NCBI GenBank assembly: GCA_012295275.1 | Contig: CM022671.1 | Span: forward strand, 20,949,822-21,013,821 | Direction: 5' to 3' | Origin: Chrysomallon squamiferum | Lineage: Eukaryota; Mollusca; Gastropoda; Neomphalida; Peltospiridae | DNA: 64,000 bases | Part shown: in pieces, positions 11,670 through 25,342 of the stretch | Numbering within the stretch: the stretch's first letter is position 1 | Layout of the letters: every line of letters starts with the position of its first letter | Position numbers and translations under genes: made by a program | Notes under the pieces: model-generated | Database searches by the model: none | The model's input: the letters and a program-made list of their open reading frames with translations, nothing else | What the model was told of the DNA's origin: nothing

Positions 11670-13500
11670 AAGTTATTTAATTATAACAACAATATTATAG
11701 CTGTTTCTTGCTAAGTCCAAAATGAATCTTAATTAAAGAGAATCACTCTTTATTTCAAGGAAAACCCATAAATTCAGAAAATCTGGCCGTCACCGTTGTT
11801 TCATTGCAGCGAAGGGGAAAAAAATGATCTTCCCCTTCTGTGTTCTTGTATTAATTTACCGTGATTTATTTGATTATTTCTCTATTGAATCCATATCTCT
11901 TTTTATTTGTATGTAATTTGATTCTGATATTTCACGAGAAGCGGTCTCCGAGGCGGTGTAATGTAATAAAATGACGCCTGAATGGTAGTTATGGCAGGAG
12001 TGGCGTTTTTAGTGGAAACAAAATAAATATAAACCATATTTCATGCTTGTGTTGTTTCTGCCACCACTGGGAAATACTTCAAACACTTTTTCTAAATGTA
12101 CGTCGTTCACTGCACTGTCTCCACTGATGATCTTTTTCCTTTTCGACTAGAATCTATCTTTTCTTTTATCTTTTTAAAAAAAAATTGTATTACATATGCA
12201 CCCTCTTCTCTTCCTTTTTTTGTCTCTCTATCTCTCGTGCTCTGGCTATGTGTATGTTATATATACCTGTGTATAGTAGCCTCTCTTTCTCTATCTTTAA
12301 TCTTACTCATTCATTAGCTCTGCATATATCTCTCTCTCTCTCTCTCTCTCTCTCTTGAGTTTGGTATAAAATGTTAACCTTGATTTTCTGTCAGTTTGCT
12401 AAAGCAAAGAAGACTTGCTCTTCGACGTCTCACTAATTGCTGTACTTCAGACTTATTAGGAAAAATTGTCGTGATGACTTTAAAAACAAAAACCCTGGTA
12501 TATGCTTTGCCAGTTAAGAAAACCCCAGCGGTCCAATCAGAAGCATTCTTACAACTCACAAAGAGATCGGTAATTCCCTGACGGACGCATGTTCAGAATT
12601 AATAACCAATCGGGGAAAGCACGCATCTCTATGTTCACAGCTTTTAATGTGAAGTTCGATTTTCAAATAACGTACAGTATAACACTTTGCTTCCTTTAAA
12701 CCTGATTCAGAGTTCAGTTTTAGGGATTTTTCTTAGTTGTCAGAAACAGAAGTTAGGGCTCTCGTTGAAGCTGCCTTCGTTCATGAATAGTTAGGCCAAA
12801 TAGTGACCCCGACCGAACTCGTATCATTTTTTTTTTCAAAAGAAAACAACTCAATAAAGTGTTAAAACTCTCAAAACAACTTTTTAGTTTGCCGTTCTCT
12901 TTTGTTTTTTTGTTTTTTTGTTTTTTTTTTTTTTGGTTTTTTATCTGCATGTAAAATTGGTTTTGAGAAAGTCCCGACACTGTCACTTCGAAATGACTTT
13001 CTGTGATGAACTGTGACAAACTCCCTTTTTTGGACACAATGGAACAAAATGTCAGTCACTGATTACGTATTTTTAGCACTTGTCGCATTCAATAGAAGTA
13101 GCTGAGTTTTCATCTAAACAAAGATTTTATAAGCAATTTGATTGTTTTCTTGTGTAATTTTTAGCTCGAAAGTGTCTATTGTCTTATGCATTTTCCTAAT
13201 CATGTCTTCTAGCCATGAATATCAAGGTTAGTTTTTTATTCCTGCACACCACTCCGCCATTCTACATACAAAACAAAAAATAAAAATCAAAATCTCGCTC
13301 TCATACCTGGAAAAACTGAAATGGGTAGACGTTGAACAAAAAGTATTTTATATAATATAATAAATCAGCATCGAAAAGGTTTGCGATTTTGTTCCTTTAA
13401 TAACCACCAGACGTTGGTCAGAGGTAATAGTTTGTTCTCATAAACAGACAACAGTATTTCAATGAAACTGTGATTTTAGTAATTATAAAGCAGTTACCGT
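11670..13500. other. Gene-free sequence with complex islands
   Basis: Complex blocks at about 11940-12090 and 12380-12660; the latter contains two CCAAT pentamers (in GTCCAATCAG and AACCAATCGG, about 70 bases apart). No exon or RNA gene is recognisable. A short (CT)n lies at about 12330-12355 and a T-rich run at 12897-12945. Confidence 0.5.
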
Positions 13501-13503
13501 ATT

Positions 13504-13510
<7 letters not shown>

Positions 13511-13592
<82 letters not shown>
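13511..13592 (+). repeat. (TC)n microsatellite
   Basis: Perfect TC run of about 41 units, followed by pyrimidine-rich sequence and an imperfect ACAT/CATA tract (about 13680-13830). Confidence 0.96.
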
Positions 13593-13595
<3 letters not shown>

Positions 13596-13839
13596 CTTAT
13601 CAGTTTATCTCTTCTTTCTCTCTCCCTGTCTTTCTGTTCTGTCTTTTTTTCACTCTTTCTCTCATACTTATATATATGTACTTATATACATGCACACATA
13701 CACAACGTACGTTCAAAATACATAAATACGTACATACACACATGCACAAATATCTATTCATAAATATACACACATCACATACATACACACATACATACAT
13801 ACATATACACACATACATACATACATACATTCATTTCAG

Positions 13840-14410
13840 AATAATTCTGATTTGATATCATTCCTTCAAATAATTACCCGATCCTTTGGAAAATACAGTA
13901 ATAAAGTTAATCATAACGAGATATCTTTGCAAGAAAGATAATCATACATCATGAAGAAACACGAAGTCTATCGAAATAACAAAGAAGACCGGAATAGCTG
14001 GGAATGTATGTAATTATTTGAGTACGTTATTACGTCTCTCCCCACAGAGCTTAATTAATGAGGTGGAATCCCTTTTAGGTACGTCCGCACGTAGGTTCGA
14101 CAAAGGTCGAATAATTACTACAGGGAATACAGTTCGCTGGTATTGCAGACAGAAAATTAATAAATAAATTAATTAATTAATTATGCTACCTCTACAGAAT
14201 AAATTTAGGTTATTTATTGTTGTTGTTGTTGTTGTTATTGATGTTGTGTTGGTTATTGTTTTGCTTTACTTTTTTTGTTTTCTTTTAATTAATATTACTT
14301 CGTAAGTATTATTGTTTTTGATGTTTTTATTAAAAATAGTCGTAAGAGTTTATTTTGTTCGATGTATTTATTTACCTTTAGGTTTTTTCTTTAAATTATT
14401 ACTCTTGTTG

Positions 14411-14453
<43 letters not shown>

Positions 14454-16536
14454 TATATTTCAGGGTTTTCTAAGTGTTTTTTTACTACTACTACTATTAT
14501 TATTTTTATTATTATTAAAACAAAATTTTATTATTTTTTATTAGAGGACTTAAGCGGAGACTCTGTGTTTGACGGTTTATCAAGGTAAATGAAACGCGCG
14601 CATACCTGGTGCCATGTTAAACGTAGTTTTGACTGTAATAGCACTGTTTAGTGTGCTCTGTCTGTACCCAGTCGGCCGTTAGACATAATGGTGTCCGGTT
14701 TTAATCTTTCCTATACAGTGGATATGTCTATAAAGATGAACTCAATTTTATCCCAACAATAATTTTTTATTTTTTATTTTTTTTATTTTATTTATTTTTT
14801 GTTTTTAATCTTTTATAGTATTTTATAAAATTATACATACATACCGATTTAGCAACGATCAAATAACGTGCCATTTTGTTATAAAAGAAAACCTTTTTTA
14901 TTTTATTTATTTATTTTCATATTTATTTTTTATTATTATATTATTATTGTTGTTGTTGTTATTATATGCCTGTGAATAATACAAATGTATGTGTAGGTTT
15001 GTAGACGCACACACACACACACACACACATTCACAGATAAACAACAAGTGGTCACGACTGTCGGACTGAAGGTATTAAAAAAGCAAAGACCACCAGTTTT
15101 AACACATTAGCCACGATGGCATTTCAGTCTGAATGACAAGTCTAGCGTTGGCTTCTGTGGGGATTTTGAAATATGACAGTTAATACACTGTCTGAGATTT
15201 AGCATGTGTCACAAGTGTCACTCTCCAAATCCATTTAGTTTGAATTCGGATACTCCCAGTAATATCGGCTCTGGGTTCACAGAAACTATCACGTTACGCC
15301 AGTCAATACAGTCTAATGGTCTTTGAATATGTCCAAGGCTTCTTAATGCTGTGGTCTGCTGTAGCAGCCAAACAGTGCTGAGGTGGACACAGATTAATAG
15401 ACGTAGATGAAATATTATTATTTTCAAAGCATGTTTCCATTCCTTAATCACATCATGTCATTTTAAACACAGCATTATTTTGTGCTTTTTGAAGATTTTG
15501 AAATCGCAATATAATAAACGTTGATACTTGTACTGTTTGAAGTATTTATGGAATCATGTTTCATTGATTTTCTAATTTATTAAGACTAAAAGAAAAAAGT
15601 TAAAAAAAAAAAAAAAATACTACACAGGAAACGTTTTCGACCTGTCTGTGCAGATAAATAAATAAATAAATAAAAAGAAGAAGAAGAAAAAGAAGAATAT
15701 TTGTAGTGGTAGAAAAAGTAGGAAAAGAAGTAGTAGTCGCAGTACTAATAATAATAACAGTAATAATTACTCGGAAGTAAACAAAATGTTTTTAGGCTTA
15801 ATTTTTTATTTTTTTTGTATATATCTAAAGCGCTAAGTGCTTTCGACGGTTTTGCCGTCAAAAAGGGCAAATGTATAAAATAACAATAAGAAACATCACC
15901 TGAACTAAATATAAATAAAAGTACAATGCATGTTAGCTGCTGAATGCAACAAATGATTTGTTAATGATGGTCATCAATATATGTTTATGTGATAATGTTT
16001 TCGCTTGGAATCTCATAAAAAAATAAAAGCTATATATAAGTGAAGTATACAGAATATTATTTTGGGAAAAAAATAAAACGATGGCCGTTTCGGATGATCA
16101 AGTCGCATTAACGTCCATTTATTTTTGCCATTTAATAAACCATTAATTTTAATTATTTTGCAGTTTAAGTGATGCTATTATCATTATAGTAATTTAATGA
16201 CAATCTGAAACACAGCTAGTGGAAAGTGAAGACGACTGATGAAGGTATATTTCTGATTTTATTATTAATATATATATTTTTTAATAAATAAATATGTACA
16301 TATGTTTCTGTATTTCTTATCTTTATTGTTTTCTTGTTTTTGTGCTTTCTGTTTTTAATGTTGATTTGTTTACGGGGAAAAATAAGGGATAAAGTGTTGT
16401 TTTATTTTGTATTTTGTTTTTCGTATTTTATATAAATAATAATTAGAAAGAAACGAAAAATAAAGAACTAAAAATAATATGAAAACTCGTAATAATACTT
16501 GATGATAATAAAAATGACAATGATGATGACGTATAA

Positions 16537-16571
<35 letters not shown>

Positions 16572-17570
16572 GCTGTTACTGGGAAAAAAAAAAAATTGGT
16601 TTCCTCTTTCAATATACAAAGATGTCAGTATCTTCAAAACCATTTTTACTATTATTTTAGAAATGCTGGATCAAGATTTTAATTTTTCATTCATTTTTGC
16701 AATTGAAGACAATAATTTACACTGCACTACGTTTATACCCAGTCCTGTCGCGCCCCAAGTGATTTTAGCTAAAATGTGGACCGACTGGTTTGCTCTATTA
16801 AGCGGATGTCTGCTAGACTCGATCTTAGTGGATATTCCTGGACTAAATGGCCAAAACCTCAAATAACCTTCACGGAAGAAATTAAGGATTTCTTACAGTT
16901 GTGTGCTGCCGTAAAAAGAAACAGTGCCTGAACCAAACTATAACTGGTTACAACAATATTGTCATTATAATAATTTCACTATTTATTTTTATAATAAAAT
17001 GTATGTTGCCGATACTGGATAATTCCAGTCTAAGGGCAAGTAATAACAATTACTCCTGGAAGGATTTTTACTGTTGTTAACTGTGAGTACTAATGGGGTT
17101 TATACGAGGCAGGACCAATAAAGAGAGTTACGATCAGATAATTAAAAACTTGTAGTGTTATTTGTGTTTGATTACAGTAATAATTACAATATAAATTTCA
17201 TTCATTTTCCCAATACACAATTAATGAGAGTGCTAGTTTGTGTTAAACCTGTGTGATATGACAATAAACCTACGCGTTTAACAGTAGCAATTATGTTTGT
17301 ATGCAAACTGGTGCACTTTTATACATATTGCAGTGTCTGTGAATTTTACTGTTATTACTAGTGAATTCCTTGTCCTTCCAATCACAAAACTAAACACTTG
17401 CAATAGCCGGAATTAAAAACAACGTTCTGTGATTGTAACAATTCTGGCTCTATTAATTTTGCTATGGATATTTTATTTTTTAAAACAGTCAAAATAAAAT
17501 AAATAAATAAATAAATAAATAAAAAGAAATCGTCAGTGTTTTAAATACAATAAAGAAAATGAGTGAGGGG
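13840..17570. other. Gene-free AT-rich DNA with short microsatellites
   Basis: (GTT)n at 14217-14240, (TTTA)n at 14411-14452, (AC)n at 15007-15028 and (AAAT)n at 16533-16571. Non-repetitive blocks at about 14560-14730, 15080-15420 and 16650-16880 show only short open frames on both strands with no recognisable product. Confidence 0.55.
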
Positions 17571-17576
17571 TGAGGG

Positions 17577-17704
<128 letters not shown>

Positions 17705-17709
17705 CATCA

Positions 17710-19826
17710 GAAGCAAATTATTTTTTCTTTCTTTGGTAACATAGGAAACTAAATCAAAATAATTATAATAGTAATTTTAAGGCATTTTTATATAAATAAA
17801 CAAAAACCAATAATAGAAAAAATACAATACAATTTCCTAAGATTCACTTTTTAATCAGATTAACAAACAAAACAAAAGACAATGTACAATATACCATACA
17901 GTGCCAAAAAAGAAAAATCTTGAATAGATGCTGAACTGTTAATTGTAAGGAATACAATGGTGAATTCCACTAGCAAATTATTGATTACTACATTAAGGGA
18001 TATTTCCTGATGACTGTATGTACACAAAATAAAACAATGATATGTTAACCAGACAAGAATTAGTAGCAGTCAATGCTTTCAAATAATCTATAATTATAAT
18101 TTGTACAACCTTTCATAAAAAGATTTCTTATTTTTCTTTTTAACATCAACATCTTTTACACATATTTCAGGTGTAGTAAGAATTCATATATGACAAGAGA
18201 CATATACAAAATGGATTTAGTATATATTCTGTAGGTTAGTACAATGAGTGAAAAAACAAATTCCATGTAATAAAATTTAAAAAAAAGAAGTAAAAATAGA
18301 AAACAAAATTAAAAGTAAATTTAAAATTAATATTTGGCACCACAAAATGTTAAACAATTTCACCAGGCTGAACAGTCAAATGTGTTTATGAGCACACAAA
18401 CATATTTATACTGTAAGTAGTACAGATTAGTCTTTAAAAACACACACACAAAAACAACATAAAAACACCCAAATGAAAAATCCCAGTATAAACGTAATTA
18501 CTTAATACTAATAATAATTAATATTAAACTGTGTTGTTAAATACTAATAAATTCATTATATAATATAGTAATCATAACACTATGGTTTTTGAATTGATTC
18601 TGACCACAAATGATGCCAATCAAGTTTGACAAAATATTATATGGTAGATTATAAACATAATATATGACCCATCACATTTTGGCTAATTGAAACTTTTCAT
18701 ATTCCTGACTTCATAAGCTTTATTTTGATATCTGGATCACCTTTAGTTTCAAAGATTTGACCAGATATATTAAACACATGGTCAAGAGGGTTTTCTTGGA
18801 TTCAGGAAATAACAGTGATCCTAAAAGTGATCTAAAACATATCTTAGGATTATATCTATCAGCTTCATCACTGGATCAAAGAGTTAAGGTATGTATATAT
18901 AAAATATTGAAATTGAGCCGTTTCAGTGTGATAGATCACATGTTATGTGTTAATCTGAAGAGAAAACATTAAAATTTACAACTGATATTAATTAAAAAAA
19001 AAAAAAAAAAATCAGGGTATGGTTATCTGTGGTCTATGTGTGATTATTTTGACATCAAAATCATGACAGAAAATCTATATTGGTCCACAAAATAATCATG
19101 GTTCTCAGGTAAATCGTTGTCATTTCACATATGAAAATATTTCATGATCCTTCATTGTTTTGTTTTTTTCAGTTCAGTATATATTTACACACGTAAATAA
19201 AATGTATTGCTGCATCAATTGCACATCTGGATTATAGAATAATTTTGGGAATGAAATCTGTGCAAGGTATGATGATTACATGATTGCATGATATTCAGAA
19301 TAGAGTGGAGATCAAAGAAGTTTCAATATGGACTGTACATTTATAGACAGAACTAAAATTAAAAAAAGAAATAATAATAATAATAATATTGCATTTTTGA
19401 AAAATCAATATATGGTCACTAATTAGCATATAATATTATACTTTCCGACATATACTGTGATAAAGATTTATCAAATTTTCTATTACACTGAACACAACTT
19501 TAACAATCCATTAACAATCACAACAATTTTTGTAACATGATAAAATATATAACAGGTTAAAAAAAATTAATAATAAAAAATAAAAGAAAGATAAAAAAGT
19601 TAACTATACAAATATAAATTTAGTTTTTCATATCAAAAAGGAGATTCTGCTGACAACTGTTAATACTGCATATATGTATTCAGCCTAAAATGACAAACAA
19701 CTAAAACAACTGAATGAACATTGCAACAAAAAATATGTTAATGATTATAATTTCACTGATAATGTGAGGTAAATTACCTCTGTACAAAATTGTACAAATA
19801 AATAAATATATAAATAAATAAATATA

Positions 19827-19861
<35 letters not shown>

Positions 19862-20900
19862 ACAAAAATGATAAAAGAGAAAAAGAAAACAAGTAATTAA
19901 ACATATACATGTACATTCCACTAAAATTCAAAAACATTTTGTAACAAGACAAAATAAATTACAGGTTACACAACATTTATAACAGACACTATATAATGAT
20001 CAATTACTGAGCTGAATAAAAGTGTGCAATTTAACACTGTTTAAACATGTAATAAATTAATAATTATGACATAATAAAGACATTTTACTAAAAAAAAAAA
20101 AGTTTTATATTCTTAATAAAATACCAAATCTAACAGAGATTAATTAAATTCATCAGATTTTCTTGACCCCAAGTTACAAAATTTCATATCAGTGTTTCTA
20201 CATCACATTTATAAGAATTATTTTTTCACAAACACTCTTTGTAAACACAATATAACATAAATTACTTTTACATGATTATAAATCAAATAATAATTCATCA
20301 CCATTATTTTGTAACAGAATACACTCACTGTGTATTTAATATTTACAACATTTCAGATTTCTTTATATTTTAAAACATTTTTATTCATTTATTTCTTTTT
20401 TGGAGACACAAATGCGAATATTCCCAAAGGTGTACATGATCCTTAAATGATTATGTAGCAAAATCAGGTTACTAATAGCACTGCCTGATTATAATTATTA
20501 ACTGTACAGAGAAGCAAATCTAAACATTCTCTATCATTAAGGGGTCAGGAAACTACATTTTAGTCTGAAGTAAACTTTCGGCTGCAATATCAAAGCAATG
20601 TGCTAAAGCTTCTGAATAGGTAAACATCTTAAAAACAGCACTATCTCTGCTTTATGTACTCTTTTTAGGAGCCAGTCTGATATTTTAAAAAAAAAAGTAA
20701 TTTTTTTTTTACTGTAACAGCTTAATTATAGCAAATAAAAGTTAAAACAGGCAATGTTAAAAAGCAAAAAGTGAAAAAAATAAAATAAAATAAAAAAATT
20801 AAATATGTTTTGCTAGTTTGCTCTTTGTTTTCGACAGAGATATCCAGTGTCTGAACTGAAGGTAAAAACTGCACTGAGCATGATTCAAGTCTCCTGTGAT
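17710..20900. other. AT-rich 3' flank of the POMGNT1-like gene
   Basis: Mostly non-repetitive but very AT-rich, with (AAAT)n at 19795-19861. Part may be 3' UTR. One exon-like frame (18748-18886, plus) is bounded by plausible splice signals but has no recognised homology. Confidence 0.5.
20380..20393 (-). terminator. Candidate poly(A) signals for the POMGNT1-like gene
   Basis: Two AATAAA hexamers on the minus strand (TTTATT on plus at 20380-20385 and 20388-20393) lie about 550 bases past the stop codon. In such AT-rich DNA the hexamer is common by chance, so this is only a candidate 3' end. Confidence 0.3.
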
Positions 20901-20943
20901 TACTGTAACACATCAGATACACAACTAATGTGGAGAGTTAACA

Positions 20944-23823
20944 CTAAGATGTAAAGATGAGATTTCTTTTCAAGCCAGTCACCAAAGCTGGTTTGTGTCT
21001 GTAGTATTCTGTTGCTGATCCCACCAGGAATACATTGAGGCCATGATAGAAAAACCTAAGGAAATTAAAAAAAAAATATTTGAAAAATTCTTTTGTTTGT
21101 GAAAGAAGAGAACTAATACCAGAGTTAAAACACACCAATGTATTCCACCATACTAACACATGCAAACACAAACACACACTCATCCATACCATGAACATAC
21201 AGGGACATACACACACATCCATACACATAACCATGCACACCAAAAAACATTGAAACTGGATAAATATAAAATAAAATACGTAATAAATTAAATAAATAAA
21301 TAAATAAAAAACAGTGTAAATTATTTTTGTTTTAGTTGTAGCGGTCTTTATGAAATATATTTTTTTCAGGATTTTTTCTTCTTCTTCTTTTTATTTATTT
21401 ATTTATTATTTTAATTTTATTTAATTTTATTTTTTTATTGTTGCTGTTTTTTGTCATTTCTTGTGACATCTTCTAAAAATTTAAAACAAAAATAAAATAA
21501 AATTACCATGAAATAAACTGAAATATTATTTTAATTTTTTTTTTTCCTTTATTTTATTTATTTTTTATTTATTTTAATTAACTTATTTTTTTCTTCTTTT
21601 TTTTAATATAAAATCTGATATACCTTAATAATCCTTTGTGAAGGTTTCTTGGTTTGTGGTTTTTCACTGAAAACAATCCAAAACACTCACAGAGTTTTCT
21701 CAGCAATGTGTAATCATCTGGTCCCACTTGTTCATAATAAACAACAAAAACGTGACTGAAATAAATAAAAATGTTCTAAAAAAACCTGTTTATTTTGCAT
21801 TAAAAATTATTATTAAACTGTCTTACATTTGTGCAAATACAAAAACAATTAAAGCTTAATTTCTGCAGTTTTAAAAAGTACTTCATCAAACAAATAAAAA
21901 AAAAATAATAATAAAAAAGATGTCTATATATTTAATAAATAAATAAATATTAATCAGTAATAAATAAATAATAAATGCTAATGAAAAATAGTGTTCTCGT
22001 ATTTCTAATAATATTTGACTGTTATCCAGTTGAGGAACTATTTTATTTATTTATTTTTTGTGTTGTTGTTGTTGTTGTGGTTGTTGTTTAAATTACTGAA
22101 ATTCACAACAAAAATAAACTTAGTTGAAGAATTTTAAAAATTGGGTTAGTATGGCACTGCCATTTCATCAGCATTTTCAGGAAGTGTACATTTATAAAGA
22201 AATAGTTTAAATTTTTTAATTTAATTTTTAATATTTATTTCCAACGTGAAAAATCAATAACTTTAATTCAGATTAATTTCTGTCAGTTAAAAAATTTAAA
22301 ATGATCGAAATTCACCGCCACTAATGAGAAATTCATTTTTCATTCATCTTTATAAAAATACAAAAATATAAAATAAAATAATAAAAAATAAAATGAAAAT
22401 AAATAAATAAATAAAATAATATAAAAAGTATAATAATAGCAATAAAATAATAATAATAATAATATCAATTAATAATGAAAACAATAACAACTTTAATAAT
22501 AATAACAATAATTTGTGGGGGTGGGGGTGGGAAATAGATATTAACTGTGACAAGTTATAACAACTTCAATGAAATCAGTAATCTAATCTTTTAAAAGCTT
22601 TAGTTTAGAACAGGATAAAAATGGATTTACTTGGGTTCGTTGGGAAGCTCTGGATTGAATGGTTTCTTGTACAGCAGACACTGCACCAAGTTGCGAGTTG
22701 GGAAACTAACACTGTTAGCTAGAGCCGAGTTCAAATATTCCTCATACAGTTCTGCTGTCAGATTGTTTAGTCCTTCCAGCTTCACTGCCGGCTCACTGTC
22801 AGACAGAAAATATATTAACAAATTAATGATACAGGATGAAAATAAAAGCATAAATTAATAATAATAGTGCTAAAAACAAATTAAGACGTAAATAACAGAG
22901 AATGAAAATATATGAATGAATTTGATAATAGTTTCGGTAAACTAATTTACAGATTAATAATATGACATGAAAACAAATTAATAATTTAATAATACAGTGA
23001 GAAAACAAATTAACTAATTAATAATACACAATGAAAAAACACGAAAAACATTTGGGGCAAAAAAGAAAGAAAAATAGAAGCAAATTAATAAAACATTTTG
23101 AAAATAAATTATTAAAATTAATAAAAAAAAAATCATGAAAATAAATTAACTAATTAATAAAACATGGTTTGAAAATGTATTAAGTAAGTAACTGTTGACT
23201 ATTCTAAAAAGATTTTCACAACTGATAATTTTTCTTTTGATTAAGACTTTTTTAAACAAGAATAACACTTTTATAAACGTCTAGAAACAGATATGTTGTT
23301 GACACTTTCTGATATTGCTAAATGATCATGTCTTCAGTAAAAATTTTAATTAATTAAAAGACGAGGGGTGACTGCAGTGAAAAAGAATTTTAAATAAGAT
23401 TTTCAGTCAGTTGGTCTCTCCTTTTATATTTTTGTTTTGGGAGGTGAGGATTTATTTCATAATAAGAAAGTGCATTAACAGCTAAAGACTACATCAAAAA
23501 TATATTGTAAACTAACTGTAGTTAGCTTTAATTTTGTATTTCTTCCATGAAGCTGTGAGAAACTGATCCAAATTATCTTTATTTCCATGTTTCAACTTAT
23601 GACATTCACTGATTCAGATTATGACCAATATATGAATTCCTTTTTCACTAAGTAACATTCTCTTGATAGGGCAATTGTCTTAAGAAATTAAATTTTTACA
23701 CTTAAAGTTGTTACAATGCTACTGCATTAATGAAATAATAAATTAATATTTGTAACACTATGAAACAGAAAGAGTATGTTTCTCAACAACAGAAAAAAGA
23801 CAGATAAAGTAACATGCACATGC

Positions 23824-23872
<49 letters not shown>

Positions 23873-25294
23873 AAATACACAACCACACACAAGTAAAATG
23901 CACTTACAGATTGGTAGCTCTTGGTTTGTGGAAAAGTTGTTGTATAAAGTCTTCTTCGCCATCATTTCCTTGATAGCGCTGACGAAACACTCTTGATACA
24001 TCAGGAACAAGAATCTCAGCTTTCATTACATTTCCCAGATTCCATCCATGCCAGGATCTGCCATAGATAATTACAAAATTTATAAAACAACAGCAATAAC
24101 AAAAACAAATGGTGGTGAACATTAAACATCAGCAAATTTAGAGATGCCTACTGAAGTATTATAAAATATCTGAAAATAAAAAAATTTAAAATGAAATATT
24201 TAAAAACATAAATTAAGCTTACTATTTGTCAATAATTACCATTAATTACTGTTAATCTCTAACCTCATTGAAGAAATATTTATATTTTATACCTCGTCAA
24301 AACTTTGTAACAACCAGATTCTGTAATTTAAAATATAATTATACTATGATTTATAATGGACAGTTTCTAATCCAGTTCTGATTCTGTAAATTTATTGTTA
24401 AAATTAAACAGGAGATATGGGTTTAGCCATAAATCTTTTAAGTTTTTAAAACTGATGGAAAAACAAAGACAATTCAATTAAAATATAAAAGAAAAGAAAA
24501 TGAAACAACAAAAACAAAAATATACAATGATGTGATAAGATATATACGTTTAATGACTAAATCCTAGTCCTTTAGAAAAATGGGAATTGCCAACTCAAAC
24601 AATGATGCATAAAGGGTTGTGTCACAATAACTTAAATAATTAAATTAATTAATTCTTAAACATTTAGCCAGTTCATCAGTAGTATAAGAAGGAAATCGAA
24701 TCCATTAGTCATTTGGGGCTTTTAACATAGCAATTTCTAACATGACACTGACTTGAAACACTAAACAGTTTGTGTAAAATCAATAAATATTGATGAAATT
24801 AATTCTGTCTTATGTTACCTTTATTACTATTACCAAAGATTATGACCTGCATAAAAGTCCCTTCTGTGATATAGTATTATTTCTCATGTTAATGCGAAAC
24901 TGTCATCAGACAAAGCAAAGAAATTCATTAAAATTACTGTCTCTAAAACAGCCATAAATTTTGAATAAATGTCACTCATAGTACTTGAGATATATACTTT
25001 TGAGTAAAAAACAAAAAAACATGATGTGATACAAGCTTCAGGATTAGAATCAAACAAATAACAATCTGATGAGATGTATAAAAAGTAGTAAAAAAAGAAT
25101 GATAAAGATTTTACAATCTATTTCTTATTGTTTTCAGAAAAAATAAAATGTATTCTTTTACTTTTTCATTTATTTTACTTTTTCTTTTTCTTTTTTTAAA
25201 GAGTGCTGTACACATACATACTTAAAAAGTGAATGATTAAGTTGTGTATGTTTCTGGATTTATTTCTTATTGTATTATTTGTTATTAGAATTTT

Positions 25295-25342
<48 letters not shown>

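Noticed and set aside
12374-12581. Overlapping 61-codon frames on both strands with non-repetitive sequence
   Set aside because: Complementary open frames in an unconstrained block, no recognisable product, no splice context.
15218-15451. 77-codon minus-strand frame
   Set aside because: Non-repetitive but no family resemblance and no supporting gene structure; probably chance.
16663-16866. Open frames on both strands of about 65 codons
   Set aside because: Both strands open, no homology recognised, isolated.
22628-22630. Possible stop (AAG TAA) ending the POMGNT1-like protein at exon 23
   Set aside because: The same bases form a GTAAAT donor, and two downstream exons encode the conserved POMGNT1 C-terminal part in frame, so splicing is preferred.
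22631-22858. 75-codon plus-strand frame at POMGNT1-like exon 23
   Set aside because: Shadow of the coding minus strand, where the frame fits the family C-terminus.
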